NCBI GenBank assembly: GCA_002104935.1
Contig: MCGT01000037.1
Location: 1 to 64,000, forward strand
Direction of reading: 5' to 3'
Source: Hesseltinella vesiculosa
Taxonomy: Eukaryota > Mucoromycota > Mucoromycetes > Mucorales > Cunninghamellaceae
Length of the DNA stretch: 64,000 nucleotides
Part shown: positions 43,877 to 55,251 of the stretch, piece after piece
Layout of the letters: each line of letters opens with the position of its first letter
How positions within the stretch are numbered: position 1 is the first letter of the stretch
The notes under the pieces: generated by a model
What the model was told of the DNA's origin: nothing
Seen by the model: only the letters and a program-made list of their open reading frames with translations
Databases searched by the model: none
Program-made: the position numbers and the translations under genes

Positions 43877-45598
43877 ATGAAGGCAAGCATAGGAAGAGGT
43901 CTTGAAGGTGGACTAAACATGCTTATTGGGTGGATGAAATTAGTTGAGCTTGATCACTTTTATTTATTACGAGTGATTGGCAAAGGAGCCTTTGGCAAGG
44001 TACGGATTGTACAGCATCGATTGACACAGCGAGAATACGCATTAAAGTACATCAACAAGACTCGCTGTGTGGAATTCAAAACAGCCCATAACATCATTGC
44101 TGAACGACGTTTGCTCGAGAAAATCAACCATCCCCTGGTGGTCAACATGCGCTATGCTTTTCACGACGAAGAAAACCTGTTTATGGCTCTGGACCTGATG
44201 CTCGGAGGCGACCTGCGCTATCTTCTGGACCGGCTCACCAGTCTGTCTGAAATGGTTGTACGGTTTTATATTGCTGACCTGCTCTGTGCCCTGGAATATT
44301 TACATCGCAAGGGCATTGCCCACAGGTAAGAAAGCATGTGCTTTGGCATGGAAGAAAACGAATGATAGCCGTCGATGAGCTGCATGTGCAAAAGGAGAGC
44401 AAAATCTGACAAATCAAGGAATGCCTCACCCTTTTTTTTTTTCGTGCGGGGAAAATCGGTAGAGATATCAAGCCAGACAACATTTTACTAGATGAATCAG
44501 GACATGCGCATCTAACAGATTTCAATATCGCAACGACATTCAACGAAAAACACCCCATACGGTGGTCAAGAGCTGGCTCGTTGGTTTACATGGCCCCAGA
44601 AATTATACAAAAGGAAGGTTACACCACGTCGGTTGATCTATGGTCGCTTGGTGTTACTGGCTATGAATTGCTATTTGGAAAGGTAATGAATGAAAAGAGG
44701 GGGCAAGATCAAAACAGGACCAGTGGCCACTCATCCCCCCCCCCTTTTTTTTTTTGACGATACCCTCAGCGACCATTTTCTGGTTATTCTAATCAGGAAC
44801 TCGAAGAAGCGATCGTCCATTCACCGGTTGACTTTCCAGACTTGATCAGCGCAGACGGCAAGGATGTGATTCAAGGGGTACAAAAAGAACAATCTCCCCA
44901 ACTGTTCTTTGTCCTTCCCTAAACAGGCGGCTGACTTTCTCTTTTTCTTGATCTAGCTACTGCACCGATCACCAAAGTTGCGCTATGGTTGTGGTGCCGG
45001 CGGAATCAAGAAATTAAAGCAACATCCATGGTTTCACGGCATCGACTGGCAAGCCTTGGTGGACAAAACTGCCGTGCCTCCTTACAAACCAAGCGTGAGT
45101 GTCAAAAACATGAGAGCACCTCCTTGATTCCAAAACAACGGATGCTGACAGACAGTTTTTGCTTAGACAAATGAGTCCAATTTTGACGCTGTTCATGAAC
45201 TGGAAGAATTACTGCTGGAAGAAGTACCGTTACGATCACGCAAACGCGTACCGAGGATGACCACCGCCCCCGACACTGAAGAAGAACGACACCGACGCTT
45301 CATGGACGAGAAGTTCTTACCCTATGATTTCACCAAACCCAACCCATCCCCCACCATCAGTCTGCCACCCCCCTCGACCAAACGAGACTCTTCCGACTTC
45401 AACTCCATCAACGATACCGCCAGTGACACCTTGCTCTTGGTAGAGCCTTCCGATCTCCATTCTTCCAGTTCCACCGGCACCCTCAGCCTCTCTGGCACAT
45501 CTCTGTTACGACGGGTAGGCAACTCTGCCATGGAGCAGTATGACCAACTGGTTTACAAAGCCCAAGGTTATGCCCCCACACCCAATACTGATTCATAA
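43877..45598 (+). CDS. Ser/Thr protein kinase, STK32/YANK-like (AGC group)
   Basis: Exons 43877-44325, 44463-44682, 44770-44877, 44957-45094, 45167-45598; 448 residues. The kinase domain starts at about 26 ([20 protein letters not shown]) with Lys in ALKYINK, HRDIKPDN spanning exons 1-2, TDFNIATTF in place of [12 protein letters not shown] (activation segment end) and [17 protein letters not shown]. The DFN variant and the NIA that follows are typical of YANK (STK32) kinases. C-terminal to the domain are ~140 residues, Ser/Thr/Pro-rich, with an AGC-tail-like [18 protein letters not shown]. The role in fungi is unknown; membrane association seen in some YANKs via N-terminal acylation is not predicted here (no Gly2). 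The start is the first ATG; Met at 43919 or 43937 is possible. Confidence 0.88.
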
Positions 45599-46395
45599 TA
45601 CCGCCCTTGAAGTTGATCCCCTTCTCCCCCTCCTCTCTTCATTTGACCCCCTTCACTTTAATGTGCCATACCTTTTTTTTATGTAGAATTTCAGCCTCAT
45701 TTCCGGATCCCAGATCTCGATACGCTTTGTTTTTTTTATTCAGCATGAAAACAAAAATGAAATAAAAATAGAAAGCCAAGCCCACTTTTCCTTCCAGCTG
45801 TCACCTGCACATGGATCAAGCCAACCCACCGTCGTTTTCATCTGCATCTCAGCTTAAACAGGCCACTTTTTACTGGCACAAATCGTGATGGTAACAGCGT
45901 AGCGTCTAAAAAAGTCTCATTCATTCTCTCCTCTGAGCTTTTTTTTTTTTTTTTTTATGGTTTTCTCCCTTTGTACTCCTAGACCTTTTTCTCCTTGTTT
46001 CATACTTCTTGATCTTTAGTCATGACTTTTTGTGTGCATGGTGGCTTCGAAATAGGATGACAGGCGTTTCTGTGTCACCCTTATTCCAGATGGATGGTGG
46101 CATGGTTGTACATGTTGTCCATTGGGTGTCACCAATCAAAAAAAAAAATCAATCCATTCTCACAAAGGCAGTGATTCTTGGGAAAAAAAAAAAAAAACGA
46201 TGGAAACGTCATCTTTATTCCTGGACTAAAGTATGGCTTCCAGGGATAACACTAAAAAAACATCAGCGACCAAGGAGCAAAATGCTCCTATTTTTTTCCA
46301 TCTTTACGTGGGAAGCCTATTTGAATGTCATTTTTTTATTATTTTCTCTTTGTTTCTCTAATTTTATTTCTTTTTCACATTTTTATTTTTGTAAA
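45599..46395. other. Intergenic region
   Basis: T- and A-run rich, with an AATAAA-like site for the kinase near 45758. The + strand frame of the next gene is open upstream of its ATG (46009 onward), but that part is Phe/Ser/Lys low complexity from homopolymers and is not included. Confidence 0.5.
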
Positions 46396-47485
46396 ATGAC
46401 ACCACACAACCAAGAGGACAAACGCTTGCCTCCTAAAGGCGGGTTTGATTTTGGCACTCGTCGCGGAAGCAATACCAGCAGCCATTCAAAAAAGAGCTAT
46501 CTCGACAAACCTATGCCCGGCCCGCCAGCACCGACCATGCAGCAGATTGAGGTGGTGCGGTACACTTGGGAGCGGATCTGCGAACGGCGCCATCCGCACG
46601 ACGACGCCAGCGTGTCAGCCGCGCATGCCTTTGGGCTCTGTTTTTATGAAGCCCTCTTTCTGCTGGAGCCGGCGCTGAAGAGCCGGTTTGCCAATGTGTT
46701 GCAGCAAGCACGGGCCATGGCGGGCATTGTTGCCTTTTTGACCCGGTCGCCCTCGGTCAAAGGCCTGGCAGGGTCCATCCGCGATATCAATGCCATCAAT
46801 AAGAAACAACACCGTCTCTTCCGCAAAGGTGGCGTACCCATGCGTCGAAGCAGTGGCACCAAGGATGACGACCCCGACATTGCCGATGATGATGACAATG
46901 AATCCTTTGTGTCCCTGGTGCAAAGCGCCTGTGGTAAAAAACGAAATACTGTGTGCCCATTCCACGCGGCAGCTACGCCTCCCATCGACCCGCCGGCGCC
47001 TGCAGACCCCCAACAACAGCATATCGTACCCACCCAACGTAGCCAACCTCTGGTACTGAAAAAGCACGTCGACGCCGATGTCCTTCTCAAACAGCATCAA
47101 GAACATGAAGAGGAAAATCTGTGGTACGCTGACAAGCTTCAAGAACTAGGTGCCACCCATGTCGATTACGACGTCCAGCCACAGCATTTAGATCTGGCCG
47201 GGCCAGCCCTGCTCTCTGCCCTTCGACGCCGTCTCCAAGAAGAATGCCTGCCAGAGGTCGAAGATGCCTGGGATCAGGTACGCTCTATACGATTCAATAA
47301 CTGGTGAGTTCAGTGACTGACTGCCCTATTTTTAAACCCAGGTGCTCATGTTCAGCTGTCACTACATGAAGCTTGGGATGCAGTCGCAATACGCCAAAAA
47401 AATGAGAAAGGATTATCGCATGTCGGCCATGTCCACAGATTCACTAGAGTTGGGTGAAACACGAGGCCAATGCGCCATCCAATGA
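46396..47485 (+). CDS. Globin-like domain protein with long E-F insertion
   Basis: Exons 46396-47277 and 47342-47485; 341 residues. Two halves of a globin-like fold are visible. Residues about 50-125 carry QQIEVVRYTWERICERR (helix A-like), FGLCFYEALFLLEPALKSRF (helices B/C, like FYxxLFxxxPxxxxxF of globins) and a helix E-like segment. Residues about 245-305 carry LQELGATHVDYDVQPQHLDL, matching the globin F-helix pattern LGxxHxxxxVxPxH with likely proximal His at 255, then LLSALRRRLQEECLPEVEDAW (helix G). Between them lies a ~110-residue insertion, basic then acidic and Pro/Gln-rich. Heme binding is inferred. The first 45 residues and last 30 are low complexity. Similar divergent globins with inserts occur in fungi, some as signalling proteins. 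Confidence 0.7.
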
Positions 47486-47644
47486 GGCTCTCCCCCCCCC
47501 CCTTCTCTTTTTCTTACCCATCCCTCCTTTTTTTCATTTGACAAAGAGACGTGTGGATCACTCTTTTGGTAACCCATATGACATTTGTTATTTTTTTTTT
47601 AATGGTTAATCTAAACGAAGCTACAATCCCTCTCGGTTCTCGGT

Positions 47645-49538
47645 CTATTCGCGTTGAATGATAATAGTCGAGGCAGCACCACCACCATTGCATACCTATC
47701 ATTTAAATTAAATAAATAAAGGATTGTTTAGTTCGCCTTGGCTCTTTCTCTCTTTGGTAGGAAAAAAAAAAAGCTTACGCCAGCAGCACCGAATTGACCG
47801 GGTTGCAACAAGTGAGCCAAAGTCACAATGATACGGGAGCCAGAAGAACTACAAAAACGATTAGGAGCGCCCATCTCCTCAACTTCGCACATGTCACTTA
47901 CCCAATGGGGTGGCCGAGGGCCACAGCACCACCAGCAACGTTCACCTTGGCAGGGTCCAAACCGAGGAGCTACAAATTAAAAAAAAAAAGGGTAAATTCA
48001 ATGGCCACACTCCTTTTTCGTTTTGCCCATCTTCTTTTTTCCTTACTTGTTCGTTGACACGGGCAACAACACTGAAGGCTTCGTTCAATTCAAACAAGCT
48101 GATGTCGTTGATGGACAGACCGGCCTTTTCCAAAGCGATAGGCAAAGCCTTGGCAGGAGCAATGGTGAAATCAATAGGAGCACAGGCAGCATCGGCATAA
48201 GCTAGAGAAACACGTGGTCAATGGCAGCACGAGCCGTTTTTTTTTTTGACCTACAAACCACACGAGCCAAGGGCTTGACACCCATTTCTTCGGCCTTTTG
48301 GCGGGTCATGAGCAACAGGGCCGAAGCACCGTCGTTCAGCTTGCTAGCGTTACCGGCAGTCACAGTACCGTCCTTCTTGAACACAGCACGGAGAGTAGCA
48401 AGCTTTTCCAAAGCCATCTTCTTGAATTCTTCGTCTTCCTTGATGATCACTTCACCCTTGCGGCTCTTGATGGTGACAGGAGCAATTTCGTTGTCGAACA
48501 CACCATTCTACAAAAGCAAAAAAAATGAGCCCTCCACTTGTTTTCAGCCGGGGGATTGTGTTCCAAACCACGTACTTCCCAAGCCTTGATGGCACGCTTG
48601 TAAGATTCAATAGCGTGGCCATCTTGATCTTCACGGGTGATGTTGTAGTTGGTAGCAGTGTTTTCAGCGCAGTTGCCCATGCTAAATGAGAAAAAAAAAT
48701 GTGTCAGCAGCTTTTCATCGTTGCCGTGGCACTGGTGTGCAAGCCATTTTTTTTTTTTTTGCGAGTGGCCATGGTCCGCTTACTGGATTTGGTTGTAGAC
48801 GTCCCAAAGACCATCCTTGATGATAGAATCAGTCAGTTGCTGATGGCCATAAGCGTTGTTGCGGGGAGCATAATAGCTAAAATGGTTAAGGGGAATTGAA
48901 AAAAAAAAAAAAAAAAGTTTTAGGCGGCGGTCCATGACACATTTTCATATGGTGGATGGTGATACGTACGGAGTGTTGGACATGCTTTCCATACCACCAG
49001 CAAGCATGATTTGACGATCACCTAGACGGAGAGCTTGCGAAGCCATCATGACGGACTTCATGCCTGAGGCACAGACCTTGTTGATGGTAGTGGCTTCGGT
49101 GGATTCGGGACAGCCGGCAGCAAGGGCGACTTGACGGGCTGGCGATTGACCCAAGCTGGCCTGCACAACGTTGCCCATGTAAACTTCTTCGACATCTTCA
49201 GGCTTGAGACCGGCACGCTCGATGGCAGCACGGGCAGCCACAGCACCCAATTGAGTAGCCGTCAATGACTTGAGACTGCCACCCATGCTACCCACAGGGG
49301 TACGCACAGCACTAGCAATGACGACATCCTATGTCAAAAAATTGAAAGTAAGCATCTATTCTTGTTGATGTGTTGTACGATGCAAGCCTTACATTGCCGC
49401 TGGCAGCCGAAGCAAAGGTGCGACGTTGCATCTATCAAATAATAATCAATAGTGGTTAGTGGGTCTTGATTCAAATGTGTCAAGAAAAATGGTAACATGA
49501 TTTACAAGGCGAATTGAGGCGCGAGAGGAAGACAACAT
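47645..49538 (-). CDS. ACAT1: Acetyl-CoA C-acetyltransferase (acetoacetyl-CoA thiolase), mitochondrial
   Basis: Thiolase II condensing two acetyl-CoA or cleaving acetoacetyl-CoA. Ten exons: 49506-49538, 49393-49431, 48970-49328, 48784-48876, 48576-48681, 48255-48507, 48047-48201, 47902-47969, 47779-47848, 47645-47695; 408 residues. The first two tiny exons encode a presequence-like leader ([24 protein letters not shown]), so import into mitochondria is predicted. A cytosolic form from the second-exon ATG is conceivable. Catalytic residues: nucleophile Cys about 110 in [10 protein letters not shown], His in [11 protein letters not shown], second Cys in [15 protein letters not shown] is also present. 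The end IIIQRE is canonical. Convergent with the globin-like gene, 159 bp between stops. Confidence 0.95.
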
Positions 49539-49717
49539 GATGGAGACTATCAAGGGAAAGAATTGGACAAGAAGAAAAAAGAAGAAAAAAGGAAAAAAGT
49601 CGGAGGCTCCCCTTTTTTTTTCTCCACAGCCGGGATCGAAGTTTTCCCACGGGCGAAGTCCGGTCAAAACGAGGCCAACGGATTCTTTATTACAAACCAT
49701 TTTGACTACGCTTTGCA

Positions 49718-52093
49718 TTAAGCCAAGACAGCTTCCCCTTCAAAGAGCAGCTTCTCAATCCAATAAAGTAGCATTTCAAATAATTTGCCCTTGACCCCGC
49801 CTTGAGTGCTTGCAGCAGCCACCAACGCTTGCTCCAATCCGCTGGGCAAGCCATTGTCGATCAAAAAGGTCGAGGTCACAATGCCAAAGATATAAACGAG
49901 AAGGGTATATAGAGCAAACGTCGCGGTGCTATTGATCACTTTGTCGCTGGTTTGTAGGCGTCGGCTCAGTCGGTTGTTGACCATCGGCGTCGTCCCTGAT
50001 AGACTACGTTGATGCGCCATCGATCGAGATTCATGCAAATCCATGATTTCTATGTGACGGCGAAAAAAAAAAAGGTTAAAAACGAAGAAAATGACAAATC
50101 AAAGGGAATGTACCTCGCCGTTTGCCTTGACCCATTTTTCGCTGGCGTTGCCGAGAAAGGGTCCAGATGTTGGGTTGGGAAGACGCGGTAGAGGACGACG
50201 ACGACGCAGGAGGTGAAGGGGTCGCCTGTCGATCAGCGTCCAAGGTCCGTTTCAAATGCAAGAGCTCATCCTTGACTAAAAACAAGTGTCTGTGAGCCCA
50301 ACAATCAGGTCTCCGCCTTTTTTTTTTTTTTTTTTTACCTCGGTCCAAATCTTTTTTTGCTTCGGTTGCCTGCAACTTGTAGTAATTCTTTTCGCTTTCG
50401 GCCGATCTCAAGCGTTGTTCTGTCTGTTCCATTTGCTTGACTTTGACCATGATCTTTGCATTTTCATCTTCCTTCTTTTGCAACTGTTCTTCTAGCTCTG
50501 CCTCCAAAGACTGAAAAGAAAGCCCCGAGGAGAATGAGTTTCAATTTTTTTTCCGGGGCAGGGCTCTTCATACCAGGATCAACGGGTTCGTGGAATGCAA
50601 GCCCAAAGGCGATTGCTGTTGTTGTTCAAGCCGAGCGGCATCAAGGTCATAACGGAGACTGTCGATGAGTTGTTGCAGACGTTCGTTTTCTGACCGTTGC
50701 TCGGCCAATTCTGTGTGGGTATGCTGCGAGGCTTCCAACTCCGTGACCAGGTCGTGCTGCAAGGATGTCAGACGATCTCGTTCTTTGTTCAGTTGCATGA
50801 ATTCATGGCGAAAGTGACAAAGGTACACCTCGGTGTGCTGCAAATCTTGTTCTTTTTGCTTTAATAATTCCTGTAGTTTTTGTGTTTCCTCTATTGCAAA
50901 AATAGTTGGCTCGTCAGTTGCATGCCTCCTCGGCCATTCTTTAACGTTACCGCATTTTTCGTCAAATAGAGTTTTGATAGACAAATAAACTTGCTTTTGA
51001 TCGGTTTCAGATTGTTCAATGTTGGCAATATGTTGTTCCAGCTGTGAAAGAAAAGAAACGAGAGTGGGTGGCCTATGGCTAAAGAAAGACCCAGCTTACC
51101 ATGCTGATTTGTTCCAGACTATTTGATTCTTTGCCCTTGTACTCGATCAGTTCCCGTTTTTGTTTGGTGACCAACTCCGTCATCTCATCCACACGGTTTT
51201 GTAATACAAGGATGCGATCATCATTATCACGTGTCATGGATGCCAGACTTTGTTCGCTTTGTTTTAATCGTTGGGTCAAGGCCAAGGACCGGCGGTAGTA
51301 TTGGTCGAATTCGTCATTCTACAAATGAGACTGATATGAGCAAGACCTAATGGCATCCCACCCTTGTCATTTTTTTTTTCGTCTCGTTCTACCTCTTGGT
51401 CAACGTCTTCGTCACCTTCGTCTTCTTCATAGGTGGTGCTCAAAGCGTTGGGGACAGAATCGGAGGCAGATGTCTTTTTTTGAAAACCATGAAAAAAAAA
51501 GAGTGAATTGTTTGGTTTGGCAGCGTTTGGACATTCTTTCTTTCTTGGGATATTTTACCTTGTGGCAGAGGTCCATCGCCTCGGACGGGCCTGGGACCTG
51601 GGTGTGGAGGCTGGTGGTGGACAGCCGACGTTTCCAGGTAGGCTGGGGATGGGCGACAAGCGGTGACGAGGTCCGAGGCATATGATAGAGTTTGGAGGTG
51701 GGGGCCGAGACAGAAGCGACAGGGGATGGGGCACAAACGAGTTTTAACAAATCGAGAATATCATCCAATGTCATCTCCAAGTCAGGGGCGGTCCTAGTGT
51801 AAGGTCGAATGGCGAGCTTTTGTGGGTCGGTCAGGAGCACGACTTGGTGCTCTCGTTCATAATCTTCAATTAAAGGGAGGAGATCTCGGGTGGTGATGAC
51901 GCCAAGATCAGTAGCCCGTTCTTCATACTGCTGAACCAATTGCTTGAGCTGGACTTTGAGCACAGCAAAAGGAATGGGTTTAGCCGACGGTACAGGTGAC
52001 GCCTACCGAAGAAACAGCACACAGTAAAAGTAGCATGTCAGTCGTGGTCCTACTTGCTGAGTACGGCTGAACTGTTACCTGGAGGCTGTTCAT
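49718..52093 (-). CDS. Long coiled-coil protein with C-terminal membrane segment
   Basis: Unrecognised family. Nine-exon model: 52079-52093, 51559-52002, 51393-51473, 51100-51318, 50951-51041, 50574-50890, 50339-50510, 50114-50275, 49718-50049; 610 residues, all phases closing. N-terminal ~150 residues include LKVQLKQLVQQYEERATDLG and a Ser/Pro-rich stretch; 175-205 is acidic (EEDEGDEDVDQE). From about 206 to 460 there is heptad-rich coiled coil (LQNRVDEMTELVTKQKRELI, QELLKQKEQDLQHTEVYL). Near the end a hydrophobic span (about 542-562, STATFALYTLLVYIFGIVTS) is followed by ~48 residues. Such a layout suits a tether at the nuclear envelope, ER or Golgi (golgin-like), but this is only inference. 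The first five-codon exon is the least certain part. Confidence 0.7.
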
Positions 52094-52536
52094 GACTTGA
52101 CCAGGGCCAAAAAGATTAAAATAGAAAAAAGGAAAGAATAAATAATAAAAAGGAGGAACCCGCTTGTTTTTTTTAATGGCAAGGCACACAATGAGTTTGA
52201 AACACAGAAGTTCTTATTGCCTTCACTTGTGCACGTTTTTTGCTCACCTACAAAAGGAAACATGCTCTTTCTTTCACTTGCTGATAGATTGCTTCTTGCC
52301 GATCAAGGCTCCTGTCACGAAAATGGGATCGGCAAAATGAGTGAAACTGAAAATTCTGAAAATGAAAAAAAGGAAGCGTTGTCAAATCGAACCTGGCCAA
52401 GACCTAGCCACTGCCTGCTGCTGACAAACGCTCTCGTCAGGACGCCGCCTAGGACCAATAAAAACCTCGCCGCTGCATATTTTTTTTTTATCTTTCTTTC
52501 GCTTTCTTTTTTTTTTTCTTGTCATTCTTGCATCCC
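52094..52536. other. Divergent promoter region (coiled-coil / bZIP genes)
   Basis: Between the two ATGs, 443 bp: T-runs at 52480-52520 on the bZIP side, A-rich on the other. No ORF is called. Confidence 0.5.
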
Positions 52537-53678
52537 ATGTCACAATACGCATTCACCCCCCAACATCCTCAACAAAATGAACCTTGGTTAAACGATACAT
52601 TGTTTTTACAAAATACCAATGCAACAGATCCTTGCTGTAAGCTTAAAATCTCATACGCTCAATGCTCTGGTCTTAACGTTATCTTTTTCTGTTTTGATGC
52701 ACGTAGTAGTCAATGGTAAATACTCTCCTTTTATCATTGAATAGCATACCGCCCCTTGCATTGAAGCATGGTGTTTAATCCCTCCTTCTTTACAGACCTT
52801 GCAGCTTTAGGCTTGCCTTCCTCTCAAGAACCCGACAAGGCAAGAAAAAATAAATCATGGAGGAATGATCTCCCTAACCTGCCCATGCCATCCCTTTTTA
52901 GCAGAACCGTCATGAAAAACGAAAGGCTCAGAACCGTATCTCCCAACAACAGTTCCGCAAACGCAAAGAACAACACGTCAAGGAACTGGAAGACCGAGTC
53001 AAGGAATTGGAGTCGCAACTCGTTGACCAGACCAAAGACCTCAAGGAAGAAAATACACAACTCAAAGGCACGATCAAGTCCATGGAAACCGAACTGCATA
53101 CCCTTCGAGGCGCTGAACGAGCCTTCCGCGTCGCCATCGAAAAGCTGCAAGCAAGCGGCACCGCCATCTCCATGGACACCCTGTTTCCTCATTCCCCTGC
53201 CCATTCGCCCGCTTCTGGTCCTGGACACCAAGTCCACACCCCCAACACTTTCCGCACAACCTCTGCCTCGCCTTACCAAGAATCAGCCATGTTCGACGAT
53301 CTACCCACGTCGATGGACGGCTCCCCTCACAAAGACGCTGCTTCCACCATTTCCTCGCTTGACTATCATACCTCTTCATCGTCCACTCTTGGTGTGGAAC
53401 GTTTATCACCTAAAATCGAAACCATGGTAGCAGCCAACGATGAATCCCGGTTTGAACACAAACTTGACCCTCGTATCCTGGCAGGCGAAAAAACCTTGAC
53501 CATGGAGCAAGTCTGGGAACGCATCCAGGAACATCCTCGCGCCGACGACTTCGACTTTAGCATCCTCTGCGAAGAATTCAAAAACATGGCTGTCTGCTCT
53601 GGCACCGGCCCTGTTGTGTTTGAGCAAGACTTCGACAAAGCCATGGACAACCTCGGTGAAAACTTTATGTCCATGTGA
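52537..53678 (+). CDS. AP-1-like bZIP transcription factor
   Basis: Model: exons 52537-52636, 52796-52839, 52902-53678; 306 residues. The basic region starts at about 49 (RHEKRKAQNRISQQQFRKRK), followed by a zipper of ~5 heptads (HVKELEDRVKELESQL). It keeps the N, Q and FR positions of the fungal Yap/Pap1 basic motif (NxxAQxxFR) but reads NRISQQQFR. The C-terminal block with DFDFSILCEEFKNMAVCSG contains Cys as in Pap1-type redox-sensing C-terminal domains, and Gln/Ser/Pro-rich middle sequence fits an activation region. Intron 2 is GC-AG (donor GCAAGA at 52840). Intron 1 is long (159 nt); a 6- or 9-nt microexon near 52716 is possible, so residues 34-36 are uncertain. Role in oxidative stress is inference. 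Confidence 0.85.
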
Positions 53679-55251
53679 ATGCACATCACCTTCTTCTCTA
53701 TGATCTTATTGGACTACCTTCTGTCGCTTTTCTCTAAGCTCTATTTTTTTTTTAGGTTTGCCTTTTTGTTTTGTACAATAAAATAAATTGATTTGATGAT
53801 CTGATCGAACACTTGGACTCTCCTTGTTCACCTAATATGGAAGGAGTCCGAACATGTGGGAAGTAGAAGAACAGACACAAGCCTCCATTTTTTAAAGGTG
53901 ACAATGTCTTTGTGCAACAAACATTATCTGCTTGTTCCTGTTTGCAGAAGCCCGTTCCCATGGCTCTAAGCGCAGAAACTGGTTCTCTTCTTTATTTTCT
54001 TCCCACATTTCCTATCGAACCCAGGCTCAGATCTATCCATTCACGTTTCAGTAGGAGATGCAACCCTATTGAAAAAGAGGAAAGTAAATCGATCAAGACT
54101 CTGGCTAACTTGCCACCAGTTCAATATAAAAACAAAAAAAATAGCGAGAGATCAAAGATCCATCTGTAACCCTGGGATGAATCCATTCAGTGTCATTGTT
54201 ATTGTTTGGTTGTATCACCCTAAAAATTTCTAAATGAAGACGGGCTGCTTTTTGCCATCGTTTCAAGCCCTGAATTGAGGTGGCATCATGTGGCTCATCC
54301 AAATCATCCCTGATAACAACTAGCACCTCCACCCCCCCTTTTTTATGACTCGTGATGGCATACTTTTCTACCGAGACTCTGGGGCAGATGTAGATGCCTA
54401 TTATATAAAAAAAAAGTAGAGAAAGTGCCGCCTGTCAGGTAATCCCTCAATGTGCACATAGAGTATCGCTGAACAGATGGAGATCGGCGCAAGGGTAATC
54501 TTTGAAATTACCAAAAGTGCTGTTGTGGCGGCAGTCAAAAAAAAACAGAGACCCCAGGTTGTTACACTGTGTTCATTGTTAAACTAGTAAACAAATGAGT
54601 AGAGTAGCATGAACAAGCTCGAAAACATGTGGAGCGGATGAACATTATATGAAACACAAAACATGCCGAGGCAGTTGAATGAGCGATTGCCTGAAAGAAC
54701 AAATCTGCTGGGCCCTTCCCCGCTTGCACCAATTCTGATGTATGCAAGGAGCCCCTGTCAAACTGGGCTGAGAAAATGGTTGATAAAGAAAAAAAAAAAA
54801 AAAAGCGAATAGACAAGCGTTGGCTGTGGGAGGATGGGAGAAGGTATGCTCAAATTCGTTCAGTGCATCCTTTTGTTATGTCAAATTGAAAATCAAAGTA
54901 GCACTTTCTGCCAGACAAGCCTGACGGGGATGTCATTGACCTCCTCCGAGAGTAAGAACAGTTTATTTAATATAATATGTACATTTTTTGAGGGCTAAAT
55001 TTACTTTTACAAATAAAGGAGAGGAAGCAGTCAGATTCCTTGGTCGCTTCGGTTCCCCTTTTGCTTACACGACAATAGGCAAATGCTTCTATGTGGGCGA
55101 GGTTCCAAGGAATGACATGGTCAACGTACTTCTTCAGAGTCCTGGCGACTCCTGCGTCGCATTACAAATCCTTGACATCTTCTAAGTCTTGCACAGCCTA
55201 TGCATGTCAAAAAGTGGGGGAGAGGCGAATTAGTAACTCTTCCTTAAACAG
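53679..55251. other. Gene-poor region between bZIP and DHHC genes
   Basis: Contains the bZIP polyadenylation region (AATAAAATAAA at 53777). Short ORFs on both strands (53912-54169 +, 54105-54332 -, 54988-55185 +) show no domain or conserved start. The - strand one (DDLDEPHDATSIQGLKRWQK) has protein-like composition and may be a remnant of a decayed gene. Otherwise AT-rich with an A-run near 54790. Confidence 0.4.

Noticed and set aside
46009..46395. N-terminal extension of the globin-like protein
   Set aside because: Frame is open, but the translation is Lys and Phe runs from homopolymers and a better ATG lies at 46396.
51980..52189. Separate - strand ORF starting near 52189
   Set aside because: Frame runs through the coiled-coil gene's first intron; the exon structure 52079-52093 plus 51559-52002 explains the region better.
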